Below, in pieces: positions 50,843 to 63,046 of a stretch of 64,000 nucleotides of DNA (within the stretch, counting starts at the first letter, position 1; each line of letters begins with the position of its first letter). This stretch comes from Lingula anatina. Taxonomy: Eukaryota > Brachiopoda > Lingulata > Lingulida > Lingulidae. The stretch lies in the NCBI RefSeq assembly GCF_001039355.2, contig NW_019775572.1, positions 99,637-163,636 of the forward strand, written 5' to 3'. The notes below the pieces were generated by a model. The model was not told the origin of the DNA, made no database searches, and was given only the letters and a program-made list of their open reading frames with translations. The translations under genes were made by a program, and so were the position numbers.

Positions 50843-52794
50843 TCAGCCATCCAGGTTCTTGGCACTGGGTTGCGGATATGATGCTATAGTATTGTAATTC
50901 TTCGTGTTCGATTCTTTCATCTCTATAAAGGATCTCTTCCTTCTAGGTACCACTGGTTGTTTTTCATCTTCATCCTCCGCGTCTAACATCTTCTCGTCGT
51001 TTTCGGCCGGCGAAGAGTACAAGCCGCTAAAACAATACAAAAGTGTGCGAATCAAAACGGCCAACTGTTTTTGCATGTCTTTTAAAGATGCCTTTAAAGA
51101 AAGTCCTAAATTGCACAGTAGACCTGAGAGTAAACCCCTATTTGCATTTTAAAATTCGAGAACAGCATCTAAGTAAAGTGTCGCTTCAAATTGAAAATAT
51201 ATTTCAAAATACACTGTATATATTATGAGTCTAACAAAAATGAAAGAAAAATAGTGAAAAGGAGTAACACGGTCATTAAGAGAGGGTGAGGGTGAATGAA
51301 AAAAGGAAGAAATAATAATTAAAAGCAGTAATTATCCAGCCAATGTATGACATAAGTCATCTTACTCTAAAAACGTAATCATCGTCACCATCATCCTTTG
51401 CCCTTGGGCGGAACGGCAGCAGCAGTAACGTGTTTAGACCACAGTCTTTCTCTCTCGTTAGGGCCTATTGAAAGGATCTCAATTGTTTGCAGACCAGCAT
51501 CATTCATGATGGTAAAAAAAATAACCAAACTAAGCATTTTTATTAAACACAAAAAAGAAACAGTTGCAATACGTACAAGTTTTCTGCCTCTTTTATAGTA
51601 TCGGGTAGTTTCCTGTAGGCTGTCTCTGGGAGGAATAATGTGGCCAGTATCCCAGCTACAATCATCCCGGTCCCATATAGACCCAACACCATGGAGCCGT
51701 TAGCCAGAGCCTTTGAGAACACACCCCGCTGGAAACAAAATAATTTCTTGTGCCAATATTTTACGTGGAGATGACGATTATGTTTTTTTTTTTTTTTTTT
51801 CAAAACGTAAACCAAAAGGTCCCATTTTAAAGATCGAGGGATGCTCTAATAGCCAGATTTATGGACTTTTTTATGCACACCCGATACGCGGACACGCCGC
51901 AAATACTCATGCATTTATAAATACCCCCCCCCCCCTCTTCACCATACCACCACGCACGCAAACGTGCAACACGTACACCCACACACACGCACTTAAGCAC
52001 ACACTCACCGATATAAATGGCGCCGCCATAGCTCCAATACTGGCAGCAAAGCTAACTAGTCCCATACAGAAGTTCCGTATAACGGTAGGGAAGATCTCTT
52101 CACTCCATAGCGCTATAATGGTGTAGGCGGCGGATACAGAGAGTCTGGCACCCGATGATAATCCAATAATTAAATACATGGAAATGTTACCTGGAATAAT
52201 TATGAAAAAAAGTTATCACTGAAAGATGTAAAATGTTCTTCTAATTATCAAGTTGTTAGACAATATGCTGTCATGCATCTGCAAAATTTTAGTTTATAAA
52301 TCAATAAATGAATGACCAAAATCCTAAAAATAAACTGCTGCGAATCGCTTATTTTATTTATAATAACAAAATAACATCAGCAATCATATCGTCGTCTTCT
52401 GGGATCGAAAAAAAACCTATTACATAGTGTAAACGTGCCGCTCGACTGCCAGTCATACTATTCCAAGTTTCGTATCACCGGGAGTTTTACAGACTGACGG
52501 TCAAGCCAAAAAAAAAAAAGGAAAGAAATCACACTCACTTGGCACGAACAAATCTACAAAGACACAGGTAAGTAAAACCATGCCACCGACGAGAGTTAAG
52601 CCCACGAACGGCGTCTCTCTGCCGTACAGGTTCACAGTAAACGCCATGGCGAAGCCCGGGATGTCCAAAAGGGTGTACAGGAAGAAATTCAAGAATATGT
52701 TGCCCGGAATGTTCACCAAGTTGAAGATCAGGCCATAGTGGACAAGGTTTAGCAGTAACCTGGAGGGGAAAAGCATGGGTTAGAAAGGCGTAAG

Positions 52795-52838
<44 letters not shown>

Positions 52839-54342
52839 TTATTTATTAATTTATTTATTTTATTTATTTATCAATTTATTTATTAATTTATTTTTATTTT
52901 TATTTATTATTATTATTTTTTTTTTTTTGTAAGTGAAGCGCATTTCTATGCATTCATGCCCGTTTCCAGTTTTTAGTCTCAAATCCTTTCAATTGTTTAA
53001 GCAACTCATTAAATAATGAAACAAAAACCGACTATATTAGGAGCCTACCATATAACACCTATCACCGCAAGATACTGCAGTAGTTTTGGAGACTGTCTCA
53101 TTTCCTTCCACGGGAATGCTCCTCCACCCTTAGTCTCAGCGCTCGCCTCCACCTCTTCAAGGATCTTCTCGCTGACAGCTCGGCTATTGACACGCGCCAT
53201 GTGACGTAATATTCGGTCAGCCTCTTGGCGCCGCCCCGCAGTGAGAAGCCATCGGGGAGACTCGGGAATATAGCTTAAAATGAAACTCAATATCTTGAAT
53301 GCCAGTTCTAAAAATATTCTATCAACTCTCAACTTTTAGAAAAGAAGAATGGAAGACAAATAAAAATAAGCCAAACTAATTATTTTGTTAATAGACAAAT
53401 GTCCTTTTTTTGGTCAAAATAAAACGTTTGATTTAATCTAAAACGTTCCATTACATTCACATATTTATTCGTGAGATTAATTAAACACAACATACCAAAA
53501 TAACCATAGGATAAGGAACGCCGGTGCAGCACAGACAATTTCTAAATATTGCCAGTTTCTTGTGATGGCGGCGAGACCCGCCAGTAGGGGGCCACCAAAG
53601 ATGAAAAACACGTGCATGAGACTCCCAACCAGCATCCGTTTAGCGGGGCTTACGAGTTCGAGTGCTGAAACAAATAAAAGACAGTAGGCCTACAATCAGG
53701 TCCGTAGCCAGCAATTTCAAAAGGGGGGTTCTTTTTCTGAAAAAGTGGACCTTTTCCAAAAAAAACTTCATGTACCTAGATCAAATTTTACTCAGAGTGG
53801 ACCTTTTCCTAACAAAAGGGGCGGTTCTTTCGAACCCCCCCAACCCTCCCCTGAATACTGACCTGACAATCAATAAGACAAACGTCCAAACAATCAATAT
53901 GTTATATGTAGATATTTACTTTGGACTGCCAAAAACTACAGCAAATATCACCTTTTAAGTTAATAGATTTTGTGTTAATTTTTTAGAAATCCATTTCGTC
54001 ACCTGTCACGTGTGTGTAAGCCAAAGCGTTTACCTAATGTTTCTGGAACAGTCCCCATGGTAACTGCCCCTAAGATAAAGCGAATTCCTATATACCACTC
54101 CCACGAAGGTATGAACACTGAGGTAAAACCGACGATTCCAAATATCAGTATGTTTGCCATCAGGACTGGTTTCCTGCCAAATCTGAAATTTAAGCAGTAA
54201 AGACATTTGAATGAAATTACATTTAATAAGATGTAATTTTTCTTAATGACGATTTGATAAAATATGTTGGGATTATAATTATTGTGTTATTAAGGAAATA
54301 TAAATATATAGTTCTGTGTTATGACGGACACAGTTTCTTCTG

Positions 54343-54387
<45 letters not shown>

Positions 54388-56273
54388 GAGAGAAAGAGAG
54401 AGAGAGAGAGAGAGACAGAGAGAGAGACTCTATCTCAGTCTCACCTGTCAGCCAAGTACCCAGACAGTATGGAACCACAGAATGCTCCCAGGAAAAACGT
54501 CATCGTTGTTAGGGACACGATGTAGTCTTGGGCACGTACCAAGTTGAACTGAAGAAATAGGGAATATTCAAAGTTTATTCAAGGAATTTGGGCATACTTA
54601 AAGTTTATTCAAGGATTATGTGTTTATAATAAATTGAATAATTATTTTTTTATGAGCGTGACAATGGAATGTTCATCCGTCTATGACATCACTTTTTGGT
54701 TGGTTCTTCAAAACCTACAGAAAAGTTAAAGGTCATGTGAAACAACCTACACATTTTTGTTTGTTTGTATGTTTGATAGTTTGTTTACTTTACTCCTTTG
54801 CGCGCAATGTTTCACCTTAAAAGAGAAAAAAAACGTAGTCCATTATCGTGACCAAAACACTGTGCAGGGGAGGGTTGAACGAGTTTGAATACATACCCTT
54901 GTAGTATAGGTCTGTGTGAAAAAAGCCTCGTCATAAACCCAGTTGTTACACGCCACTACACCGTCACCTTCCAGATTCATATTGCAACTGTCGTACTCGC
55001 CACTAGAGGTCACTGGGATGGTCTTCTTCACGAGCGCCTCGTGCCATGGGCCTTGGATGGCATATGTGTCATTGGGCAAACCGGGCAGACGGCATCTGAA
55101 TAACAAAAATAGACGGCTCTCCAGTTATACCTAAATGCTCTATATTGTATACAGTTTACCTTATTTACTTTTGTTTCATTCTATCAAAAACATGTTATAG
55201 AGTGAAGTTGGCGAAAAAAAGGCAGCGAAATCCAGGGAGTATCTTATAGGCTAACTGTGGTCAACCACAAACCTCGTGTATGAGATGCGTATAAAATGAC
55301 CAGAATACGAGATCACTGAAACTATTCTCTCTATCTTTATACACTGTATGCCATAATACCACCAGTTTAGTAAACACGTACAAAACTCATTAACTGCAAA
55401 GAGAATGGATAAATTATTGAAGAATTCAAATTTCTATACACGAAAAAATCAGAATACTATAAAAGGATTCTAACAGAGTTCTTAGAGTGGTAACTGGTGA
55501 CAAATAAAATTATTTTCTATTCTTTACTAATCTACTTATGAATTCACGTACGCGTCTTAAAGAATATTTCCCTGCACTTGGTTTCAGCCGAGTGATAAGT
55601 CCCATGCAATTATATTGTTATTTCGCCCACATATGTGACTTTCGAGAAGGGATATAACATGTTTTATCTTAAGAAGATGTCTGTATTTGGAATAAAAGCC
55701 CAGATCGTCTTAAAAGATAAAGAAAAAAGATGCATGTAATTGACCAAAAATTCCGCATACAGTATTCTAGCAAGTGGTTGAAGAAAAATAAGGCACTTTG
55801 AGCTGCCGTCACCCTAAAAACTAAAAACATTCACACATCTAGCTATCATCAACCCACCTGTGTTTTGGCGTGAGCTCCAAGAAAACGATATTGTCCAGAG
55901 AGAGCACTATCAGCAATCCAGCCGGCCACAGAAGAAATAGAACTCGTAGCTGGTATCTGCCCAGTCCTCCCACAAAGGAGAAAACATCGTCAAAAGACCT
56001 TGACCATGCTACAGGAGGCGGGAGAGGGGGATCCAAATCCGGATCCGGTCCTTCTTCACCTGCACTGTGGTCCCCATGATCCGGCGGCGCATCCGGATTT
56101 TGCACTTTGTAATAGTCGGCCGGGATTGGCTTTTCGCCTGGACTCGGTTCAGGATCCAGATCTTGATCCGGATTTGGTCCTGGGGAGGCGTCTGAATACA
56201 CATCGGAATCCGAATCGTCAAAAGCCGGAGTCGCATCCGGGGGTTTGGCAGTCTTGGTCTCGTGTTCAGACAT
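50843..56273 (-). CDS. SLC22-family organic ion transporter (MFS), complete, 10 exons
   Basis: A major facilitator transporter of the SLC22 group, expected at the plasma membrane. Exons: 55858-56273, 54897-55095, 54445-54548, 54034-54182, 53496-53664, 53049-53273, 52539-52759, 52009-52190, 51577-51728, 50843-51026. They give 2001 nt and 666 residues, all GT-AG and in phase. Family marks: a large extracellular loop after TM1 with NDT glycosylation sequon and paired Cys (residues about 135-205), the loop 2-3 signature GYLADRFGRKPVL (about 236), PESPRWLL after TM6 (about 349), and FLPETAYRKLPDTIKEAE after TM12, matching the OCT/OCTN PET.xxxLP.T..E motif. TM1 begins near residue 107. The 90-residue acidic, Pro-rich cytoplasmic N-terminus (SDSDVYSDASPGPNPDQD) is unusual, as most SLC22 proteins have about 10-20 residues there. 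The tail carries an acidic stretch and RRKRS. The substrate cannot be told from sequence. The acceptor of exon 53049-53273 has a weak pyrimidine tract. Confidence 0.95.
52797..52925. repeat. (TA)n followed by TTTA-rich low-complexity DNA
   Basis: About 36 bp of TA repeats (52797-52832) runs into ATTT/TTTA-rich sequence up to a poly-T near 52925, in an SLC22 intron. Confidence 0.85.
53697..53865. mobile_element. 169-bp MITE with 5-bp ACAAT target duplication
   Basis: Inverted ends CAGGTCCGTAGCCAG and, from the other side, CAGGTCAGTATTCAG match at 12 of 15 positions. They are flanked by ACAAT on both sides (53692-53696 and 53866-53870). The body is G-rich then C-rich (AAAAGGGGGG to GAACCCCCCC) and non-coding. 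It sits in the SLC22 intron between exons 53496-53664 and 54034-54182. A related fragment lies at 35700-35845. Confidence 0.65.
54341..54429. repeat. Compound (TC)n-(AC)n-(GA)n microsatellite
   Basis: Three adjoining dinucleotide tracts next to the donor side of SLC22 exon 54445-54548. Open frames on both strands here are compositional. Confidence 0.95.
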
Positions 56274-58057
56274 TTTGCGGCAGTTTATTTTACGGGTAAC
56301 TGATCATAAAGTGCGATAAATAAATAAATCAATGTATATGAAATATAAAAAAAATATGAGCTGATCCGCAACGGAAGCGCCTATTCAGTTAAATCCGCGT
56401 CCCATCTATCATGAGTGGAATCGTCCTAGGTGGCTAACATTGCATATTACACACAGTCGATATGCACCAAACATATATGATATGGCACTTAGACATTAAT
56501 ACAATATACTACAGAGATCAGTAGCTGCTGCATAAGCTACGATATTGAAGGAACTAACTCGTTGTCATATAAACTGCCTACAGTACGCCTACAATGCAGG
56601 TGCTACCTGCAGTTAACTCTCGTTGCCAGAGCAACCTTTCACTTTAAGTTTGGTTAATTTCCAGGCCTATTACTCTGCAGTCTCTGGCGTCCAGGATCTC
56701 TAGCATGAATACAGCGATCTCGCTTTTAGTAATTTTTGCAGGCACTATTTATGCAAAAATTATGTCACTATGTTTATTGCATGTGCACGTCGTGACAAGG
56801 GGAGGCAGACCCGTTTGGTGAAGTTCAAAATTTTTTTAGCTTACGATTGGGTGCGATCAGGCTAAGGCCATCAGTGCCAATGCTTACAAGTAATCACCAC
56901 GCCAGACGCTGTCATGTAGCACCTGACCGACCTGTTGATCCCCCCGTTTTATCGTTACGGTACAGCTCCTCTGTGTAGTAGGGATACAGTAGGTACTGTA
57001 TACAAGTATCAAATCTTCAAGAAAACACTCTACTGAATTCGAAGCAAAGTTCCGTTTGATTTCATATTATACGGGTTAAGTCAGCCCGTCCCATTTAGTA
57101 TTTCTCATATAGCTCCAACTTGTAGGAGATGCTGGGAGTAGGTAAACCAAAGACGTTGTTATATAGCGTTGCTACAAAATGAATGCGGAGGCCAACTTTC
57201 ATCTACCAGTCCAGTGTAGAATATCACCTACGTATGTTGTGCTATATAGTCAGTATAAAGGAGATGTTGAGACAGATAGGTCATCATCAACTTGGTCAAG
57301 GCATGGTCCTTCTAGTGTCCGTCCACTAATGATTTGGCCGTCGCTCTACCTGGCCACCAACCGTGAACCATCTGCAGCCAATCTGGTATCTATCTCTCTC
57401 TATCTCTTTTTAATATGCAGACTCCTAGCGCCTGGATGGATCCCTCCCTTCTTTAACGCTTAACCTCTCACATCACAGCTCCAATTCCGAAAATGGTGAC
57501 CCCCAGCCCTCAACACAGTGCGCAACTCCAAGGACACGAGTGTTGTTTGCACACCTGAATGTGGCTTAATATATAACAATACGTCCGAGCTACACCAGTG
57601 CTGCACCGTAATAACTACGCCGAGTCAGCCAACCCACGCGGATGGCATATATATTCTACGGTGCGTGTAATGTCCTTTTCAGTCAATGTTAGAAGTAGCT
57701 CAGTGGATCAACTACCGGCATAATAATGCGCGCAGACATTTGCCAGTAATAATTTCGTCGATTCAATCATATTAACACTATTCATAGCCGAACGTACTTA
57801 AAACGTACGTGAAGGTTGGCACATGTTTATATAAAAAGCAAGGGGAATTAATTTTTTTATTCAAAAGATAATTATATATCGCATTAATTGATTTTGTCAA
57901 CTACTATACTTGGTGTATTTTAATCTAATTAGTGTTTTATTTATTTATCGAGACATGCGATATGAAAACTAATAAGTTAGGTTTGATACACGAAAAGACT
58001 TTCAACTAAACAACCCACTTCCCATCTAAAAGGTACATATATTCACTAAGAACCTCC

Positions 58058-58084
58058 ACACACACAGACACACACACACACCTA

Positions 58085-58128
<44 letters not shown>
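58058..58128. repeat. (CA)n and (GA)n microsatellites
   Basis: CA repeats followed by about 38 bp of GA repeats, leading into a 13-bp poly-C tract. Confidence 0.9.
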
Positions 58129-58129
<1 letters not shown>

Positions 58130-58200
58130 ACCCCCCCCCCCCTTTTCGGTTTCTGAAAAAAATATCACACCAATATTCCCCTCTTGAAATTAGACCCTGT
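58129..58200. repeat. Poly-C-led dispersed repeat fragment, related to 62828-62900
   Basis: CTGACCCCCCC, TTTCTGAAAAA, ATCACA, CAATATTCCCCTCTTGAAAT in this order parallels the segment at 62828-62900 (CTGACCCCC, TTTCTGAAAAA, ATCACAACAATG, TTCCCTCTTGAAAT). The two are diverged copies of one dispersed element. Confidence 0.6.
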
Positions 58201-59385
58201 CTAATCCTCTTTAGAGATGGAAACTTATTGTGCCTTCAAACAAACCAGACTATAATTCAAATGAAAATGATTTCAATAGCAACCCCTCAATCAAAATGTG
58301 TCGAACCCGTTGTAATTTGCATAACAGAAAGCCGCTCAACGCAGTGCGCACTACTCGTATCTACTTGACTGGTCACTTGACAGCTGCACACTGTAAGGAC
58401 AGGACGCTGATCTGTGTGATGAAGTCGCAGAGCCGGAATTTTCATTCAGCTTCGAGAATTGTAACAAATTTTTCATGTGAGTAAAAACTTTTCATGTTTT
58501 TACGAGTTCAAACTCCTTTCAGTGTCAGATAATAATTTCCTATTATTTTACTCGTTTTAAACTTTAAGTTGGCCTGAGTAGTTGACTGGATTTGAGAAAA
58601 GTTGCATAGCGATATCTTTAAATATCATGAAAAGCACGTGCTGCCAGTAGAAACAGAAATATAATATGAAGAAAGTTTATTTTTTTGCTCAGATGCTGTC
58701 ACTTCAATGTCATTCACTGTACGTAATTAGGTCACCTGAACACATTTCGTATTTTAAACACTTCCATTGTACATGTACTTGATATATTAGTGTAAACCTT
58801 CTCAGATGCTTACATTACAAACTGATCAGTATAACAGTGCATTTAGTTTTACCAGTATTTTAAAAAAGGAAATGGAACATTAACGAGAGAAAACTATTTA
58901 AGTTTTTCACGATGACTTGTTTGTGTATGTTAGGCGGCTATACTCTAAAGCTTTGTAACCCTTTATTATCATCCAGATACCAAAAATGAGTTTGCCTTTA
59001 TCTAATTATTCAATAATACATCTATCTTTGTGCTGATTTAAAACGGTGAAAAAACCTCGAAAATATAAAATATCGGCGTTTATATTTTTTCGTTGCCATG
59101 TGTAAGCATAGGCAACTCAAAGCTTTAATCGAATTAAAAAGCTAAGACCTTTATTTTAAGATAAAATCGCCAACCTACATTCGGATTCTCTGCTTTCGGA
59201 GATTGAAATATCGCCATTTAAATGTTATTTTGATATTTCAGAACTGCAAACACCTTTGCCGAGATCCTGCAGAGTGCACGTGCGCCTGACTAAAGCTTTC
59301 CTGGTCTCCGAGACGTATTTTAAAATCTGCCGAAGATCCAGATCCATTCGCACCGCAGATGCTATATGTTGAAAATTGTACATGG

Positions 59386-59407
59386 TCTCTCTCTCTCTCT
59401 CTCTCTG
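59386..59407. repeat. (TC)n microsatellite
   Basis: A short TC tract in intergenic DNA. Confidence 0.85.
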
Positions 59408-59499
59408 CGATTTTTAAACACATTTTAACATACTGAAACGATGCACTTTAGATCGATCGTGTTTCCTTTAGAAATTATACTTAGAAATCGATCCTTTTT

Positions 59500-59500
<1 letters not shown>

Positions 59501-59578
<78 letters not shown>
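59501..59578. repeat. (TA)n microsatellite, about 78 bp
   Basis: The longest uninterrupted TA tract in the window. Confidence 0.97.
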
Positions 59579-59581
<3 letters not shown>

Positions 59582-60475
59582 TGATCATGATATTATTTAA
59601 ATTATACCTTAGGGCATGCTATGTACATCATTCTATTTGGAACCAATCCAGCTTCTTTTTAAATTCATCTCATTATGCAGTAGTGCAATTATTAAAGTGT
59701 TTAAAATGGCATGATGTTATTTTCAAAGTGTTTGGAAATCACAAATTTCAAAGTTGAGAGTAAAAACGCAATTTTCACGATGTTGAAGCTCGTTTAAGAT
59801 TGTTTATTTAGCCAATCAACTACCTTATCATATTATTATAATCTGCATTGTATAAGTCACTTTTTATTCTTTATATTTACACTTGTGAATGACAAGCAAT
59901 TGATGAAAATAAAGGTGCTTTTGGGGGTCGTTTTTGATTCAATCTTAAATACACAGAACTAAAGTAAAATTGATATGTGCTGGATTTTCAGAACCTATAC
60001 TATACTATACTATACTCTATTTGGAATGCAATTTTTGTTCTCCAGATTAAATCGAAAAGTGCTTTCAAATTTTGTAAATAAAAAAAAAAATGAAATTAAC
60101 ACAAAGCAGTTTCATAAAATTGGCACGAGTTATTAACATAAGATAATTCTGTAGGTGCCAATATTCAAATTTATCATTTCCGGTCAAATTCAAACGGTTA
60201 ATATCTCCTGTCGGCCTATTCAATGTCTAATGAATCCAGTCCTGTTCAAAGACTGTTCTATTATTATTTATTATTTGAGCACGAGTCACTCAGTAAATCT
60301 TCGTGGTTTTCTGTCATGAAAAATGTAATAGAATAAATCATACATTGAAAATTTGGTCTTTGCTTGTAAATTGAAATGAATGATACTCGTATGACTGCAT
60401 TGATGTGAGTGAGAGAAAAAAAAACATCTTGTCTTTGGGCGAGTCTATCAAATTTATGGGGTAAAAGGGGGGACA

Positions 60476-60811
60476 AGTCCATTCGATTTGAGAGGTGTCA
60501 CATGGGGCGAGTTCACTCCATTTTAGGGGTGACAGGTGGGGCGAGTTCACTTCATTTGATGGGTGACAGGTAGGACGATTCCATTCCATTTGAGGGGTGA
60601 CAGGTGGGGCGAGTTCACTTCATTTGAGGGGTGACAGGTGGGACGAGTTTACTTCATTTGAGGGGTGCCAGGTAGGACGATTCCATTCCATTTGAGGGGT
60701 GACAGGTGGGGTGAGTCCACTCCATTTGAGGGGTGGTAGGTGGGGCCATTCCATTCCATTTGAGTTGTGACAGGTGGGATGACCCCATTTCTTTTGAGGG
60801 GTGACATGCAT
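60476..60811. repeat. 34-bp minisatellite, about ten copies
   Basis: Units of the form CATTTGAGGGGTGACAGG then TGGGGCGAGTTCACTT repeat with a 34-bp period (unit starts at 60553 and 60587 confirm it). Variants include AGGTAGGACGATTCCATTC. The unit is not a multiple of three, so the repetitive minus-strand open frames (60338-60589, 60620-60811) change frame each copy and do not represent a protein. Confidence 0.88.
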
Positions 60812-61119
60812 GTTGCTACAAACAAATTTAAATCTTATGAATAGATTGCAAGATTGTTATATTATACTTAATATTGAAATTTAGATATTCTTTCAGTGGA
60901 TTAGACTTTTAATGTCCAATTTAATATTTACAAAATACTGTGCTTCATTACAAAGGTTTAAACCATTTCAATTTTAAATATCGCCAGGTTTCAAAGGAAA
61001 CCATCATGCCCAAAAGAAAATTACACAAATTACACAACTTTTCCAGATTGAACTTGAAACAGTTATCGCATCTATGTAATCTTTTCCCATTTTAATATTG
61101 CTGTACTGTGTATTTTATA

Positions 61120-61682
61120 TCAATATGAAAAATAACAAGGAATAATAGAAATATTTATTCGGATTTGATATACATGAAATTGAGCATGATATATGTCAAC
61201 CAAAGACCTTGTTGCTTGCAGGCCCATGTTGCACAGTTTCTCCGCGGGCTTCTGAAATGACAAAATAACGCATAAAAATTTTGATTCAACTGACATACTG
61301 AGATCATTTTGACTTATTCTAGAGAAGCGCAAAACATCTTATTTCAACATTTTCTTTTAAAAATATATGAAATAAATTACACATAGCTTGGATGAAAGTA
61401 CAATCAAGTTTTTAAAAATATACATGTAGTTGGTCGTGTAATGGAGGGACAGAATACGGCACATTGGAGACGGTAGTCAACCTGCGTAAAACTTTCATCT
61501 GTAAACCATCGCTTTATGAGCAATTGACATGTGCGTGAACGTGTGTTGTATTATATTAAAAACACTTACCTTACAGAACGATCTTTGACAGCATGTCCAT
61601 CTTAAAACATAAATGGATTCTCCAAGTGTAATCTGAAACAAGTAAGAGAACTTTAATAGCTATATGGACCCCTATTCTTGTA

Positions 61683-61742
<60 letters not shown>

Positions 61743-62293
61743 TGATGTATTAAAAATTGTTTATTTTTTCCAGGTGAAATTAGCTATCCATTAAAGTACA
61801 TAAATATAATTCAAAAGAGATCGCTGAAAAGCATCGTAATTGTCTTCAAAAGCGACGTTTGAAATGTTAATTAAATTGATATACACCTTGATAGGGCAGA
61901 ATTCTCCTTGTATCCAAAGCTCAGAACTATGACAAGTAATATTATCTAAATGAATCAGTCTTTTTGTGCAGTTATGTTCATATTTACACGAAAACATTTG
62001 AAATTAAGTCACAAATGCGAGGGGTCATACAAAGATTCCACACGTGCAGAACTAAGTAAAAATAGTTTGAAAGATTTCATCAATGGTCAGCTGATAGCAC
62101 CATTTTTCTTGTACGTTTGTAGTCCCAAAGCATTGTAACCAACATATTCCGACATTGTTAGTGACATACAAGTAACAATGGGCATAATATTAAAACAAAT
62201 CGTGCTACTAATATCTACAATAAATTTTCTCTCACTCGGTTGCAGTTGTGTTTTCTTGAGGGAGGTTATTGAAGAATCAGTGCTACTTACCAT
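61120..62293 (-). CDS. Candidate small secreted Cys-rich protein (Ly6/uPAR-like ending), model incomplete
   Basis: Not recognised as a known gene. Pieces in transcription order: a first exon ending in ATG at 62291-62293 with a strong GTAAGT donor; 62170-62214, coding ILVARFVLILCPLLL, which after that Met makes a good signal peptide; an unidentified middle exon; 61887-61945 (NITCHSSELWIQGEFCPIK, with an N-glycosylation sequon); 61570-61632 (ITLGESIYVLRWTCCQRSFCK); and 61120-61251 (KPAEKLCNMGLQATR to a TGA). The last three exons join in frame through consensus splice sites. The CC...C...LCN ending with spaced cysteines recalls three-finger LU domains, and the hydrophobic-poor tail argues against a GPI anchor. 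No middle exon satisfying phase (enter 0, leave 1) was found between 62169 and 61946, so this could be a decayed gene or a false assembly of chance signals. Confidence 0.4.
61681..61741. repeat. (AAT)n microsatellite
   Basis: About 55 bp of AAT/ATA trinucleotide repeat, inside an intron of the candidate Cys-rich gene. Confidence 0.93.
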
Positions 62294-62769
62294 ATACTTG
62301 CTTCTACGTCTTATAAAAGCTTAAACTTTTGAATTCACCACACATAATGTTGCGTCTTCACTCAACTGTGTCCAACTGCAGAGTGAGTATTCAGCTTGCA
62401 CTACGACAGACAACTTATTGTTATGCAGATTACAGCAGATTTGACCCATTTTGGGTGAGAGGTTTTGGCTAAAACTGCTCACAAATGTCCACTGTCAAAA
62501 TATAGTGACCAAAACTTACAACGCAACACATACAATCTTGACATATTTGGTGTACATAAAATGGGATATTAGTTTTGAGTCATGATACATCAACTACACC
62601 TCAAAAGCTCAGAAAATGGTTTTGATTTTGTCGTGTGGGCAGCTCGTTTCGCTTGATTGCACATTGTTTAGAATTTCGCCTAGAACTCTTTGACCAATCT
62701 TTCTAGAATTTGGTCAATAAATAGCTATAGCGATGGGCAACTTTAATATTCCTTTGCAATGCCCTGGGT

Positions 62770-63046
62770 CAACGTGTGACCATGCCGCGCCTAGGTGAAA
62801 ATCTAGGAGGGGGAGTCAGGGGGGTCCTGACCCCCCCCCCCCTCCCCATCGATTTCTGAAAAATAAATCACAACAATGTTTCCCTCTTGAAATTTGAATT
62901 TTGACTAGCTGAATCATATACTTCTAAACCGTACCAAATAGCACCGTTTGCCCTCTTCAGAGGGCCCTGAACCCCTCGCCAAGGGGGGTGGGGTGGCTTT
63001 GCATCCGCGGACCCCTTTCAAATAATCCTGGATCCGCCCCTGTATA
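62770..63046. mobile_element. Non-coding transposon fragment with poly-C core and GGATCCGCCCCTG end
   Basis: A G/C-skewed block (AGGGGGAGTCAGGGGGG, a 13-bp poly-C, GAACCCCTCGCC, GGGGTGGGGTGG, CGGACCCC) ends in CTGGATCCGCCCCTG. That terminus type is common to non-autonomous DNA repeats in marine invertebrate genomes. The left end and target duplication were not resolved. A diverged piece of the same family occurs at 58129-58200. Confidence 0.5.

Larger units (their letters stand above)
56274..60475. other. SLC22 upstream region and intergenic DNA, no gene recognised
   Basis: This covers the presumed SLC22 promoter and 5' UTR; the first exon starts at an unknown point above 56273. About 4 kb follows with microsatellites and short non-conserved open frames (57179-57463, 58230-58484). 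A possible splice-like pair, donor TTCAT/GTGAGT near 58476 and acceptor GATATTTCAG near 59240, could belong to an untranslated or non-coding transcript, but no protein support exists. Confidence 0.45.

Noticed and set aside
57179-58484. Two plus-strand open frames (94 and 84 aa) upstream of the SLC22 gene
   Set aside because: No conserved domain, no consistent splice context, and composition like the surrounding non-coding DNA.
60338-60811. A repetitive protein rich in HLSPLKW/PSNEVN motifs on the minus strand
   Set aside because: The DNA unit is 34 bp, so the frame shifts at each copy; the apparent motif repetition is only partial and stops recur.
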